From: Campanula takesimana
Lineage: Eukaryota > Streptophyta > Magnoliopsida > Asterales > Campanulaceae
Direction: 5' to 3'
Length of the DNA: 64,000 bases
Assembly (NCBI GenBank): GCA_026119855.1
Contig: JAOWBW010000147.1
Coordinates: 372,001 to 436,000, forward strand
Part shown: piece after piece, positions 32,309-43,003 of the stretch
Layout: each line of letters begins with the position of its first letter
Numbering within the stretch: the stretch's first letter is position 1
Translations under genes and position numbers: made by a program
Notes under the pieces: model-generated
Database searches by the model: none
What the model was told of the DNA's origin: nothing
The model's input: only the letters and a program-made list of their open reading frames with translations

Positions 32309-33958
32309 CTATTCTCCACAATGTTTCACTTTGCGGTCATAGAGCCAAGGTCGTCCAAGGAGAATATGAGCAACTTTCATAGGGGCTACATCACACAACA
32401 CTGAATCTTGATAATTTTTACATGAGAACGAAACAAGACAACGTTGTGTTACCGGAATAGTTGAGTTGTCGATCCAAGCCACTTTATAAGGTTGAGGATG
32501 TGGTTCAACATGAAATTTGAGACGATCCACTGTTGACGCTGAAACCACATTCATGCAGCAGCCACCATCAATTATGAGCTTCTTGGCATGAGTTCCACAA
32601 CGAACCAATATTTGAAAGATGGAAGCATGCTGCCAATCCTCCTCTTGAACTTTAGGGGCTGCTAGGATCCGCCTAACTACTGTAGCAAGCGAAACGTACT
32701 CTTCTTGCTCCTCTAAATCATCAGCCTTATATGTCCCGAAATCATAGTCACCCCCATCATTCTCGTTCTCCAGTTGCTGTTCTTTAGACTCTATTTCAGC
32801 ACCAATATGCAAATTTTTCTTCGGGCAATTGTAGCTCATATGACATGGTTCACCGCACTTGAAACAACCATCATTATACTTTCTACTCCCTTTAGGAGGG
32901 ATGATATTCTTGCCCTTAGGATCATCTGTCTTTGACTTAGATCCACTTGGTAACTGATTAGCTGTTGTAACCCTTTTATTTGATATCTCCCTGACTTGAG
33001 AACCAAACTTCCTTGCTGGAAGTGGTTTAAGGTATTCCTCTAAATCAAGCGCTGCTTGAAACGCATCTTCCACACTATAAACAGGTTGCCTAAGCAACTC
33101 TTGTCGTATGTCTGCTCTTAACCCAGTCTTGAAACGTGCTAGGGCTTGACGAGGATTTTCAACAATCTGACTCCGAGTTTTAATCTCATCAAATCGCTGC
33201 ATATATTCTGTTACACTCAAAGTACCTTGCCTCAGATTAACAAGTTGTTCGCACAACTTGTTATGGTAATTTATAGGCACGTATTTCTCGATGAGATTTG
33301 CCTTCATCTCTTGCCATGTTCCTATAGGTTGTTGACCCAACCTCCTCATATTTTCTTCAATTCCACGCACCACACCTTAGCCAAACCAACAAGTTTCATC
33401 TTTGTAAACCTGACTCGTCGCTCATTAGACATATCAAACCAATCAAAGTATTCTTCAAGTGCAGCAAGCCAATCAGAAAATACTGTAGGATCAAGTTTTC
33501 CTTCAAAATTTGGGACATTAGTCTTTACTTTCTTTGTGATATCTCCAGCTGTATCACGTGGTTCAAAACGGCCTCTTTCCAGGACTTCTCTTGCCTAATT
33601 GAATGCATGTTGATGTCGTGCGTCTGGAAGTTGAGCACCTCTTCTCGGTTGCCTTCCTCCTTGCTGCACAATATGCTGATCTTCATGACCAGCAACCCCA
33701 TCTGGTTATCTGGTATTGCAGGTTGTTCGCCCCCTTCTTGATTCACTGGTATTGCATCATTTGCAGCAGCCCCACCTGGATTATCTTCTGCTGCTGCACC
33801 TCAATTCCTTTCTTCCATAGCTTCTAGGCGACTATCCATATTGTCAAGTCGTTCCAAGATCTGAAGAAGGATTGCATCTCGCTCGTTATCCGAAACCCCC
33901 TGTCTGAAGGGTCTTCCTGAATGAGTTGTCATGATGCAACCAGGCTCTTGATACCAAT
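32309..33958 (-). mobile_element. Truncated Ty3/gypsy gag-protease fragment in PER1 intron 1
   Basis: On the minus strand: primer site TGGTATCAAGAGC (33945-33957), a short N-terminal gag piece (MTTHSGRPFRQG, coiled coil), an interrupted middle, then a 354-codon open frame 33373-32309. That frame has a retrotransposon gag domain (WQEMKANLIEKYVP, RQGTLSVTEYMQRFDEI), the knuckle CFKCGEPCHMSYNC and a protease start with IDGGCCMNVVS and ending WLYDRKVKHCG. The frame stops abruptly in the protease; RT, RNase H and integrase are absent. Stops and shifts occur at 33374-33600. Confidence 0.85.
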
Positions 33959-34650
33959 TGATGCAGAACGGAAGCAATTTTGAGTAGAATCTGATTTTAA
34001 AACAGTAAAAGATAAAAGAAGAACAAAAGGCCTGGTTTTTACACAAAGGCAACCGTAGGCACACCTAGGTTTCTTGAACCCAAGGATATGAATCCACAGA
34101 TTCAACACAAGAAGCAAATCTTTGCTGGGAAAATTCTTTATTAAACTCTCAAAATTTCAATGTCTGTTTCAAATGACAGGAAGACATATTTATAAGCCTA
34201 TAACAGGTACTAATCTTAACAGTCACACCTGTTAGAAACATCCAAATAACTGCTCACTAACTGCGTAAATAACTGCCTACATAACTGCTCTTTTTTGTCA
34301 GATCCTTGGCTGTGCCTTTTGATGTAATAATTCTAACTTTTCTGTACCACATCATTAACTATAAGAATCCTAAACCAAAAAGGAAAACTTTTCCCAGTAG
34401 TTAACTAAATGACTAAATTAACCCTACTGCAGGAAAGAAAAACATCATATCATAACTAATTACACCAACTCCCAACTAGGCTCCATATCATCAAAAGCTT
34501 GAGCTTTGGAGGCATCTTTTCCACGCCTTTTGTATGTCTTGAGTGGCTGCTGCCACTTGTTTCTATCATTTTTGATCAGGTTTCTGCTGACAGCAGGGTA
34601 GAAGTGGCAGAAATAAATCCTAATCCAAAAATGCACAGTTCCTGACCAGG
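33959..34650 (-). repeat. Probable LTR of the gypsy fragment (outer end uncertain)
   Basis: Begins TGATGCAGAACGG directly next to the primer site, as a 5' LTR in minus orientation should. A TATATT/AAATATG region and pyrimidine-rich leader follow. No second LTR was found, so the right end is a guess and the element is truncated. Confidence 0.5.
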
Positions 34651-34959
34651 GATCACTTAAAATTGAAATATATTAGAAAAAAAAAATCTGAATAGATTTT
34701 ATGCTGCCCCCTTACAGTTTTTGGTTTACTGGTTTCGTTTTCTGGGAATGATTTCATATATCTAGAATAAACTGTATATCAGATCTTTTTGGGATTGAAA
34801 ATTATAGTACGAATAACTGAGCAGGGTGCCGCTACCTGTTATATCAGAACTCTCCTAATTTACATATTCTAGAAACAAAGCAGCACAAATAATCATTGAG
34901 CAGCCCCTTTTCATTCCCATGGCTGTATAGGCAAGATCCAAGAGTTAACTCTTGATATA

Positions 34960-35236
34960 CTCCCTCCGTCCTGGAAAGTTAGTCTCACTTTTTTGGTTGT
35001 TAACTTGAGTCAACTTTGAGCAATAATTTAGGTTAGTTTTGACTATCCTAATGAATATCTAAAACTTATTATTGATAGTAAGTATTTACAATGGTGTATC
35101 AATAACAAATTTTAGATTTTCATTACGATAGTCAAAACTAATCTAAATTATTGCTAAAAGTTGATTCAAGTTAACAACCAAAAAAGTGGGACTGACTTTC
35201 CGAGCCGGAGGCCGAAGGCTGAAGGCTGGAGGGAGT
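34960..35236. mobile_element. Stowaway-like MITE 1 (PER1 intron 1)
   Basis: Imperfect palindrome about 275 bp long beginning CTCCCTCCGTCC, with inner arms such as gagcaataatttaggttag and its complement. A TA precedes it. The right tip is altered by a short repeat (ggccgaaggctgaaggctgga). The TIR is typical of Tc1/mariner Stowaway elements. Confidence 0.75.
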
Positions 35237-35673
35237 GTTTGTTTATGTTAACGAGTTTGGTAAGATAAGCCTATCCTTTTATTAGCAGTGTGTTTCCACG
35301 TTTTTAGGGCAAAGGATCACAGACTAATGGTTTTTATGGCTTTGAACTTTCTGGTTTAACAGAGCTTGTGTTGGGGAATGTGAGAAGACAGGGTGTGTAG
35401 GGGAACTATGTTTCCCACACTGCAATTTTTCCGCTGATGGTAATTCCAGCGATGATAGTTGGTATCGGCAAGAGCCCTCTATATACAATGGAAAAAATGG
35501 GACTGTCTCGGTACCTGTAGATACCACTGTATGCTTGTTCGGGAGGAAGAAAGAGAAAAGCTTGGTGACAAGCCTGTCAAGTATCATGGGAAGTGGCCTC
35601 TCCGACGTGGCTTTGGAATACAGGTTCTTACTCATTTACGTTTTCAGCTATATATTTGGGTACTTTTAAACTA

Positions 35674-35934
35674 CCCCCCCCCCCCCCCCGGGTCCCAAAA
35701 TCATCTTCCCACTTTTTTTGTTGCTACTACGAATGAACTTTGAGCAATAATTTTAAGTTGATTTAGTTATCCTAATGAAAATCTAAAACTTGTTATTGAT
35801 AGTATTGTTGATGGTGTATCAATTACAAGTTTTAGATTTTCATTAGTATAATTAAATCAATATTTGATCATTGCTCAAAGTTCATTTGTAGTAACGGCAA
35901 AAAAAGTGGGAGAATCATTTTGGGCCGGAGGGAG
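35674..35934. mobile_element. Stowaway-like MITE 2 (PER1 intron 2)
   Basis: Related to MITE 1 in its inner arms (actttgagcaataatttt and complement). The left tip is replaced by a run of about 17 C; the right tip ends GGAGGGAG followed by TA. Confidence 0.75.
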
Positions 35935-37291
35935 TAGCTATTTTTGCCCATCTTAGAGTTATTCATGTCTTCAGGAACCTGTCTCTGTGACTCTCTGTGC
36001 TCTAAGTCTTGCCGTTCAATTTCACGGTAGGGTGTCATTTTTCATCCTTGTGAATTACAAGCTGCCTTTAAGGCCAAACAAGCAGACATATTATGAATAC
36101 ACTGGCTTGTGGCATATCTTTGGGATCTTGTCGATGAATTCCTTTATCTGGAGCGCTGTTTCCCGCACTCGGTAAGGAGTGATCCTTATAAACACCTCTT
36201 TCTTTTTTGCAAGTAATAATCTAATGGTCTAGAGCCGTTCAAACTTCAGTATGTGATATGATCCATTCGTCTTTCAGTTTTATGTATTCACCTATGTTTT
36301 TTGTAAATGCTCTCATCTTATAGATTACATCCATATAATAAGAGGGATGCAATCAGCATAAATATTGCTAGTTTCCATACAAATACGATATTTCTGTGCT
36401 TGTACATAATCTTATGTTTAGAATCATTTCGTATCATGCATATCGGCGTAAACATACTTCTACAGAGCTGATTCATAGCTTTCAGTGAGATTTTCTTCTT
36501 TCTGAGCCTTATTTTAATTTTGGCTGAACCTATCTGTGCGTTCCCTTGTTGACACTCAGCTATTGAATTATTTTAGGGACGTGGATTTGACAGAGAAGCT
36601 AGATTATTCATCTGCTGTTGCAGCACTTGGGTTTTCCCTAATTGTGGCTCTCCTCCGAGTTTTCAATGTGAGAGATGAGGCTTCCCGGGTAATGGTGTCA
36701 GCTCCTCTGATCGCATTTATCACGACCCACATTTTGTATTTGAATTTCTATCAGCTTGACTATAGTAAGAACCCCTTCTCCCTCTTATCTTTTCCTTTAC
36801 GTTCCCCCTTGATTATGTTCTTGCTTTGATTTTCTATTTGCTGCTATAAATGAAAGGGTGATCTTCTTCCTTACTTCTGGATACAGTGGGCAATTTTTAA
36901 TCATCATAATAGAATTATGAGAGGATCCCAATTCCAAAATACGGTTTGAAAGTTTTTTTTTTTTTTTTTTTTTTTTTCAATGCCACTCTTGAATATTAGA
37001 CGTGAAAAGTTTGTTTTCAAACCTGTGTCTTCGAAGTTCGAACTAAGCCTTTACTTATTTAGCATTTCGAAACTTCCTTTTGCCTCAATTTTCGAAACTG
37101 AGGTTCGAAATTCTGACATTTACAGTTTAAAACAAGAATCAACCACTCTTACCTCCTCCAACAAAACTACATTCTTGGACTTATAGCATTCTACTCACTC
37201 TGCCCCTAAATGAATGTCTATTTTCAAGAACTTTCGGTCCCAAAATGAATGTTTTTTTTTTGGGTAAAAACTTCGTCCCTAAATTTTATTA

Positions 37292-37542
37292 CTCCCTCTG
37301 TCCCAAAATAATAGTCCCCCTATTTTCGTGGTTATTACGAAGGAACTTTGAGCAATAACTAAGGCTACTTTTAATTATTCTAATGAAAATTTTGAAATTG
37401 TTTTTGATACACCATTATAAATACTATTAATACCAATTTTTAGATTCACATTAACATAATTATAAGTAGCCTTTATAATTGCTCAAAATTCCCTCGTAGT
37501 AACAACGAAAAAAGAGGGAATATCTTTCTGGGACGGAGGGAG
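37292..37542. mobile_element. Stowaway-like MITE 3 (PER1 intron 4)
   Basis: 251-bp palindrome with tips CTCCCTCTGTCCCA and TGGGACGGAGGGAG-type complement, flanked by TA on both sides (37290-37291, 37543-37544). The central arms resemble MITEs 1 and 2. Confidence 0.85.
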
Positions 37543-37739
37543 TATTACCAATTTTTTTAACTAGTCTTTTTATACGGGGCAATTCCCATTTAGTCCCTCA
37601 TTAGAATCTAAACTACCACCTAGTCCAAGGTATTTTCAATATTACCACCTAGTCCAAGGGATATTAAAAGGGCATGAATGCCCTTACTAAATGACTGGAA
37701 ATTACATGATTACCCCTCCCTCCTCAACCTTTCACCTTC

Positions 37740-38440
37740 TCACCGGTCAACAACTTTGACCGACCGGCCACCACCTCCGGCCGACCACCAACTCCGGCAA
37801 CCTTTTTCCGGCCAGTTTTCCGGCAATATTTCCCGGTGACATTTTCCGGTCACCATTTCCGGCGACCATTTTCCGGCGGCCACCTCCGGCCACCATATTC
37901 CGGTGGCCACCTCCGGCCACCATTTTCCGACCACCGTTTTCCGACGGCCACCTTCGGCGACCATTTTCCGGTGACCACCTCCGGCAACCATTTTCCGGCC
38001 ACCATTTTCCGGCGACCACCTCCGGCCACCATTTTCCGGCTACCGTTTTCCGGCGACCATGTTCCGGCCACCATTTTCAGGCGACCACCGGCCACCATTT
38101 TCCGGTGACCATTCCGGCGACCATTTTCCGACAACTTTTCCGGCCACCTTTTTCCGGCAACTTTTCCGGCAATATTTTCCGGAAACATTTTCTGGCCACC
38201 GTCTCCGGCGACCTTTTCCGGTAAAATTTTTCGGCCACCATTTCCGGCGACCATTTTCCGGCGACCACCTCCGGCCACCATTTTCCGACCACCGTTTTCT
38301 GGCAACCACCTCCGTCCACCGTTTTCCGGTGACCACCTCCGACCACCATTTTCCGGCGACCATATTCCGGCCACCATTTCCGGCGACCACCTCCGGCCAA
38401 CATTTTCCGGTGACCATTTTCCGGCCACAATTTCCTGCGA
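37740..38440. repeat. CCGGCGACCACC-type tandem array inside the MULE
   Basis: About 700 bp made of alternating ccggccaccattt and tccggcgaccacc units, 15-18 bp each, with scattered substitutions. ORFs across it (Trp/Gly/Arg/Lys repeats) are by-products of the array, not genes. Followed by two copies of an acaactgtgaactaatcagt segment at about 38446 and 38527. Confidence 0.9.
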
Positions 38441-38569
38441 CCAAACAACTGTGAACTAATCAGTAAGTTCACAGTTGTCAACAAAACTACTAAGAACACA
38501 ATCGAATCCGGCGACCACCAACTCCGGCGACCAAACAACTGTGAACTAATCAGTAAGTTCACAGTTGTT

Positions 38570-39050
38570 TAAGAACAAGTTCACAGTTGTTCTAAAACAA
38601 GTTTACAGTTATTCCAAGAACAAATTCAAACATTAAAAAAAAATATATATTTTTTTTCAAGAACAAGTTCATAGTTGTAAGTTCGCAATTGCAAGTTTGC
38701 AATTGTTCCAATAACAAGTTCGCACTTGTTCCAAAAACAAGTTCGCAATTGTAAGTTCGCAATTGTAAGATCGCAATTGTAAGTTCGCAATTGTTCCAAT
38801 AACAAGTTCGCACTTGTTCCAAGAGCAAGTTCGCAATTGTAAGTTCGCACTTGTAAGTTCACAATTGTAAGTTCGAAATTGTAAGTTCGCAATTGTTCCA
38901 TTAACAAGTTCGCACTTGTTCCAAAAACAAGTCCGCAATTGTAAGATCGCAATTGTAAGTTCACAATTGTAAGTTCGCAATTGTATGATCGCAATTGTAA
39001 GTTCGCAATTGTGAGTTCACAATTGTAAGTTCGCAATTGTTCCAAGAGAG
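38570..39050. repeat. AAGTTCGCAATTGT tandem array inside the MULE
   Basis: More than 20 units of 14-15 bp, some as higher-order blocks with gttccaataacaagttcgcacttg. Each unit carries the palindrome CAATTG or a variant. No gene here. Confidence 0.9.
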
Positions 39051-39589
39051 CTCTTTAGCAAGCAATCACAGCAGCTTCTAGAATCTGGCACCCAGTCACA
39101 AGAGAGCTCTAATACGCCCTGGAATCCCCAAGACACTAACACTAGTGTATGCAGAGATGGTTTCATCAACAAACACCTAGGGAAAACCCCTATAGTTCTC
39201 TCTAGCCATAGGAGAATCCTCAAGTAAATTTAGCTCTAAAGCTCTGGACAACATACAATCCGGTGCCCCCACAACATGATGAAAATGGGTTTACCTTGCA
39301 TAAGACACCAGGAAATGAAGTACCAAGATTTAGGTTCAGCAACACAACAAAAGAGAAACCAAAGGACTTTTTAGTCTATGAAACCCTTATTCACTTTCTC
39401 CTTCTGACACAACAACTTGTTCACTATATATGTTATCCAGATTACAAAATGAAATTGATGACAGACCTCGAAATCAAGCCTAATCACTGAACTTTAGCCT
39501 ATATCTCATCTGAACATCAAACATGACCTAAAGCACATAACAATCATACTGGTAGCAACAAGGAAATTGAGGGAGGGAGGGGGGAGAAA

Positions 39590-40130
39590 GAGGATGAAAT
39601 GCAGAAAAGGGACGGAGTAATTTCTGAGCTTTTTCGGGCTCACCGGAGTTGTTCAAGTGAAGGGAGAGCCGGATCTAGTTGGATCTGGTCAGATCTAGCC
39701 GGATCTGATCGGAGATCGGGGAAGTATAGAGAAGAAGACGGTTTCCGAGGTTAGGGAGAATGTCGCCGGAGATAGGGGAAGGAAGAAGGTTGCCGGAGAT
39801 ATGGAGTTGAATGGTCGCCGGAGATATGGAGTTGACGGGCCGCCGGAGATGGGAGACGACGAGTCGCCGGACGCGTGCTAGAAGAGAAAGAGAGGGTTTA
39901 TTGGTGAGGTGTGGGTCGTCGGTGTACGGGATGGGTGGGGTCGCCGGTGGTGACGGGAGGAATGTTATCGGGGCTAGGGGAGGTGACGGTCTCCGGAGGA
40001 GTGGGTGAGGCGTCGCCGGAGGAGGGGGTGAGGCGTCGCCGGAGAGGTGGCCGGAGTAGGGGAGAGGGCGCAAGTAATAGAGAGGGAAAGTAGAGAGAGG
40101 AAGAAGACGTGTTTGTGAGGTGAGGAAGGG
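39590..40130. other. CGCCGG-rich segment of the MULE
   Basis: Purine-rich with many CGCCGGAGATA-like units; the opposite strand reads as a Pro/Ser/Arg-rich 132-codon frame that looks like low-complexity noise. It resembles a 5' UTR or promoter of a captured host gene, but no recognisable exon is present. Confidence 0.4.
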
Positions 40131-40828
40131 GGCAGTGTTGTATTTATACGAGGGTAGTTTAGGGATTTCATAATTCTAAAGGACTAGGTGGTAAATATGA
40201 AAATTAGCTTGGACTAGATGGTCAATGGAAATAGGCGCCTGGACTAGGTGGTAATTTAGCTTAGGATGAGGGACTAGGTGGTAATTTTCTCTTTTTATAC
40301 TTTCAAAACTAAATGTTTGGAAAGAGGATTACAAGAATATGTACGAATCTTTGCCAATATATTGTGCATGATGTCCCTTAAAATGAAACTTGGACATTTT
40401 CATTTAGGGGCACAGAGGGAGTACTAATTATGTGATTTATGAATATGAAAACAGAACACATGTTCATGAACAGCGTGTACTATGCCTGTTAACAGGTTTC
40501 CTTAATGTTTCCGAATCCAAATTTGATGGGTTTTTATACAGGTTTGAACATGAAAGTGTGTGGGGCCATGGGTGTAGCTCAACTTCTGTTGTGGGCCATC
40601 TGGGCTGGTGTAACCAAGCATCCCTCTCGTTGGAAGGTTTGGGTTGTGGTGATTGTAACAAGTGTTGCCACTGTCGTGGAGATATACGACTTCCCACCCT
40701 ACCACGGATTGGTGGATGCTCATGCTGTTTGGCATGCAATTAGCATTCCCCTCTCGTACCTCTTGTGGAGTTTTGTTTGTGATGACAGTGAGTACAGAAC
40801 ATTAGCTCTTGTCAAGAAATCAAAGTAA

Positions 40829-41948
40829 TATCCCTACAATCTGATGCATAAGCTATCGTGATGGTAATGGCATCAATTTGTAACTTTGCTTACTTATTTT
40901 TAAAATTCAGATAGAAGTAATTTCCTCTGGTTTCTTTTTGCTCGCGTTTTGGCATTTCTACGAAATGTCTGGCAAAGGCGGGTTTATGTCTATTGTTGTA
41001 ATGAAATTAGTGGGGCTTTTTTCCTCTGTGTAGTACTTATGGAGGTTCAATGCTCTTTTGTGAAGTGTATTGATGTCAAGGTCATTCATAGGGAAGTAGA
41101 TGTTTTTGGTTAAATGTATCTTTATTGGATTTTATTTCATGTCAACTTTCTGTTTCAACTTGTGACATTCTTCAGTTTACACCTTCCATTGGAAGCCCTA
41201 GAAAAGCATAAACACTTGCTTTTTTACAACCCTTATTTTGAAGTGATGTCACACAATTTATCGTGTCTAATTTTTTTTAAAAGGCATTTGCGGTTTGCTT
41301 TTACATTTTCGCAACGCTTTTTGCACAAGATTGCTCCTCCCATCAATCAGTTGCTCTCAAAAGTCATCTAAAGTAATTGACATAATTAATAAGAATCGAT
41401 TTCATTATTATGGTGATCTTTTTTCTTTTTCTTTTTTTTTTTCTTTTTTACTTTTCTCTTTAGATTAAGCTGAGAGCTCAAAATGTTTCAAGATTTCAGC
41501 CGTGGAATCATTTTTTTTTTCCATGTATCTGTGTGTCAGTGCGTGGGATGATGAATGAGAGCACGGTAAGGGGATTTGGAACTGCTACAACAATAGTATA
41601 GCCGATTCACCGGCCACATCCCTCTGCTGGATCAACGGTAATGGATTTTTAGCATTCAGAAAACTTACTTTCTCAAGCTTCATACCTGCACCAATGATTC
41701 TGATGGGTATAGAGCTCAGTTATGTTTGGGCTTGAACAACTTTGGGGGTTTTTTTTTTCCTGCAATTAATCAATAAAACTGTCTCAAGTTGAAGTACTCC
41801 ATTTAGTGAAAAATGTGCTTATAAAGACTACAGACTTCATTCATCATTGAATTGAAGGAGAAGGAGAAGGAGAGAGGCAATTGGGTCACACCATTATTGC
41901 ATGTCAAATAAAAAAAGAAATAGAAATAAAATAATAAAAAAATAGTAC
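40829..41948. other. Downstream flank of PER1-like gene
   Basis: 3' UTR and AT-rich intergenic DNA. Pyrimidine runs at 41418-41460 and 41510-41520. No convincing gene, RNA or transposon end. Confidence 0.5.
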
Positions 41949-42044
41949 TGGGAATGCAGCAGTTAAAAAAATATCACTCCGAGCCGGGTAGGACCACAAG
42001 GGCGGCAAAGCTCTCCCAACAAGATTTTAACTGCTGCATTCCCA
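41949..42044. repeat. 20-bp perfect inverted repeat (hairpin) of unknown type
   Basis: Arms at 41949-41968 and 42025-42044, tgggaatgcagcagttaaaa and its exact complement, enclose a 56-bp GC-richer loop (gagccgggtaggaccacaag). A GAGTTCGAACTC palindrome at 42045-42056 follows and resembles a pol III B box. It may be the end of a SINE or a foldback. Confidence 0.6.
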
Positions 42045-42235
42045 GAGTTCGAACTCAAGACCAAACCATAAGTATTCCTTTTCTTATTTAAAGGCCCACT
42101 TTCTCTTTCCTTTCCTTTCCTCTTATTTTCTCTTTCTCTGACCTTCTTACCTTTTTCCCTCTCCTTTGTGTGGTCTATTTTTCATAGGAAAGTCATTATG
42201 ACATGTAGACAACAAAATATCTCTACATTGTGTAA

Positions 42236-43003
42236 GGCCATGTCCAATAAGGGGTTAAAAAGGGGGTTGAGGGGTTCAACTAGTTGAGTGTGTGCAATAA
42301 GGGGGTTGAGAGGAGGGGGTTGAAGGGGAGGGGTTGAAGAAGCTCAACTGGGTTGAGGGAATTTTTGTGGGGCCCAGAATAGACACGTGTCGGCTTGGGA
42401 GTGGCCAGCACTTGGAGAGTGCAGCTCACCTCCCAAGCCGGAGAGTTGCTGCTGCTTTTCCCTTTTTTTTTTCCTTTTAAGTTTCCAGCTTTTTTTTTCT
42501 TTTTTTTTTCGGAGAGGTTTTTTATCCAAATTTTTTGAGCTCAATTATTTCATAGTAAATTATTTTTTTATAAAAAAATAAATCACCAAAATTTATCATT
42601 TTTTTTCCCTCTATAAATTGATGTAAGTTTCATTTAATTTGGACACCGAAAAAAAAACCCTCTTTTCTCTTTAAAAATTCCTTAATTATCCTTTTTTTTA
42701 TTAAGTGTGAATTAAAAAAAAATAAAAAAAATTCTCGAATTTATAAATAAAAATATTAATAATAAATTATTATTATTTTTATTATTTTTTTAATTATAAA
42801 AATAAATATTGTAAATAAAATAAAAAGTGGTGGGGTATAGAATGATGAGTTGGGAGGAATTGAATTTTAAACTAAACTAGCTTATTGTGGGAGGGGTAGT
42901 TGAGAGTGTAATTGAATGATTAAGTGGATGGAGAGAGAAGATGAGGTGTCGTGATATTAGGGTAGTTGAATGTTTTTTGGTAGTTGGATTATTGGACATG
43001 GTC
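42236..43003. mobile_element. Tourist/PIF-Harbinger-like MITE abutting the CBF stop codon
   Basis: 768 bp with tips GGCCATGTCCAATAA and (complement) GACCATGTCCAATAA, flanked by TAA on both sides (42233-42235, 43004-43006), the 3-bp target preferred by PIF/Harbinger. The inside is GGGGTTGAAGGGG-rich at the left and AT-rich at the right. No transposase. Confidence 0.85.

Larger units (their letters stand above)
37576..40291. mobile_element. Non-autonomous Mutator-like element in PER1 intron 4
   Basis: 2716 bp with inverted ends: left GGGGCAATT...TAGTCCCTC and right (complement) GAGAAAATT...TAGTCCCTC, each followed by two subterminal copies of ACCACCTAGTCC-like repeats. A 9-bp duplication TTTTTATAC at 37567-37575 and 40292-40300 (11 bp if TC is included) is the size made by Mutator-like transposases. 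No transposase ORF. The inside is filled by two short-motif arrays and a GC-rich segment with CGCCGG repeats. Confidence 0.85.
31811..40828 (+). pseudogene. PER1: PER1/PGAP3-like gene, five exons, probably inactivated
   Basis: Family role: ER/Golgi multi-pass membrane protein that remodels GPI-anchor lipids (CREST superfamily). Exons from splice sites and conserved protein: 31811-31905, 35363-35623, 35975-36171, 36577-36764, 40542-40828. Exon 1 encodes a signal peptide ending ASAGDADPIY. Exon 2 carries the Cys-rich lumenal part (CVGECEKTGCVGELC), then the WDCLGTCRYHCM block in a different frame: one base appears missing near 35478, after a QEP codon run. Exon 3 has AVSRTRD where relatives have AVFHTRD, so a conserved His is replaced by Arg. 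Exon 5 keeps the late HAVWH motif. All introns have GT...AG. Frameshift plus loss of a His suggest a pseudogene; an assembly error in exon 2 is the alternative. Confidence 0.85.

Noticed and set aside
32309..32560. IDGG in the gypsy protease as a lost active site
   Set aside because: DGG or DGGS-type variants are common in plant gypsy proteases, so it is not evidence of decay by itself.
37740..38562. Several overlapping frames of 80-190 codons rich in Gly, Arg, Trp and Lys
   Set aside because: They follow the CCGGCGACCACC tandem array in every frame on both strands; no start context, domain or codon bias.
38592..39045. Repetitive Cys/Asn/Leu frames (NLQLRTYNCEL units)
   Set aside because: Pure translation of the AAGTTCGCAATTGT array.
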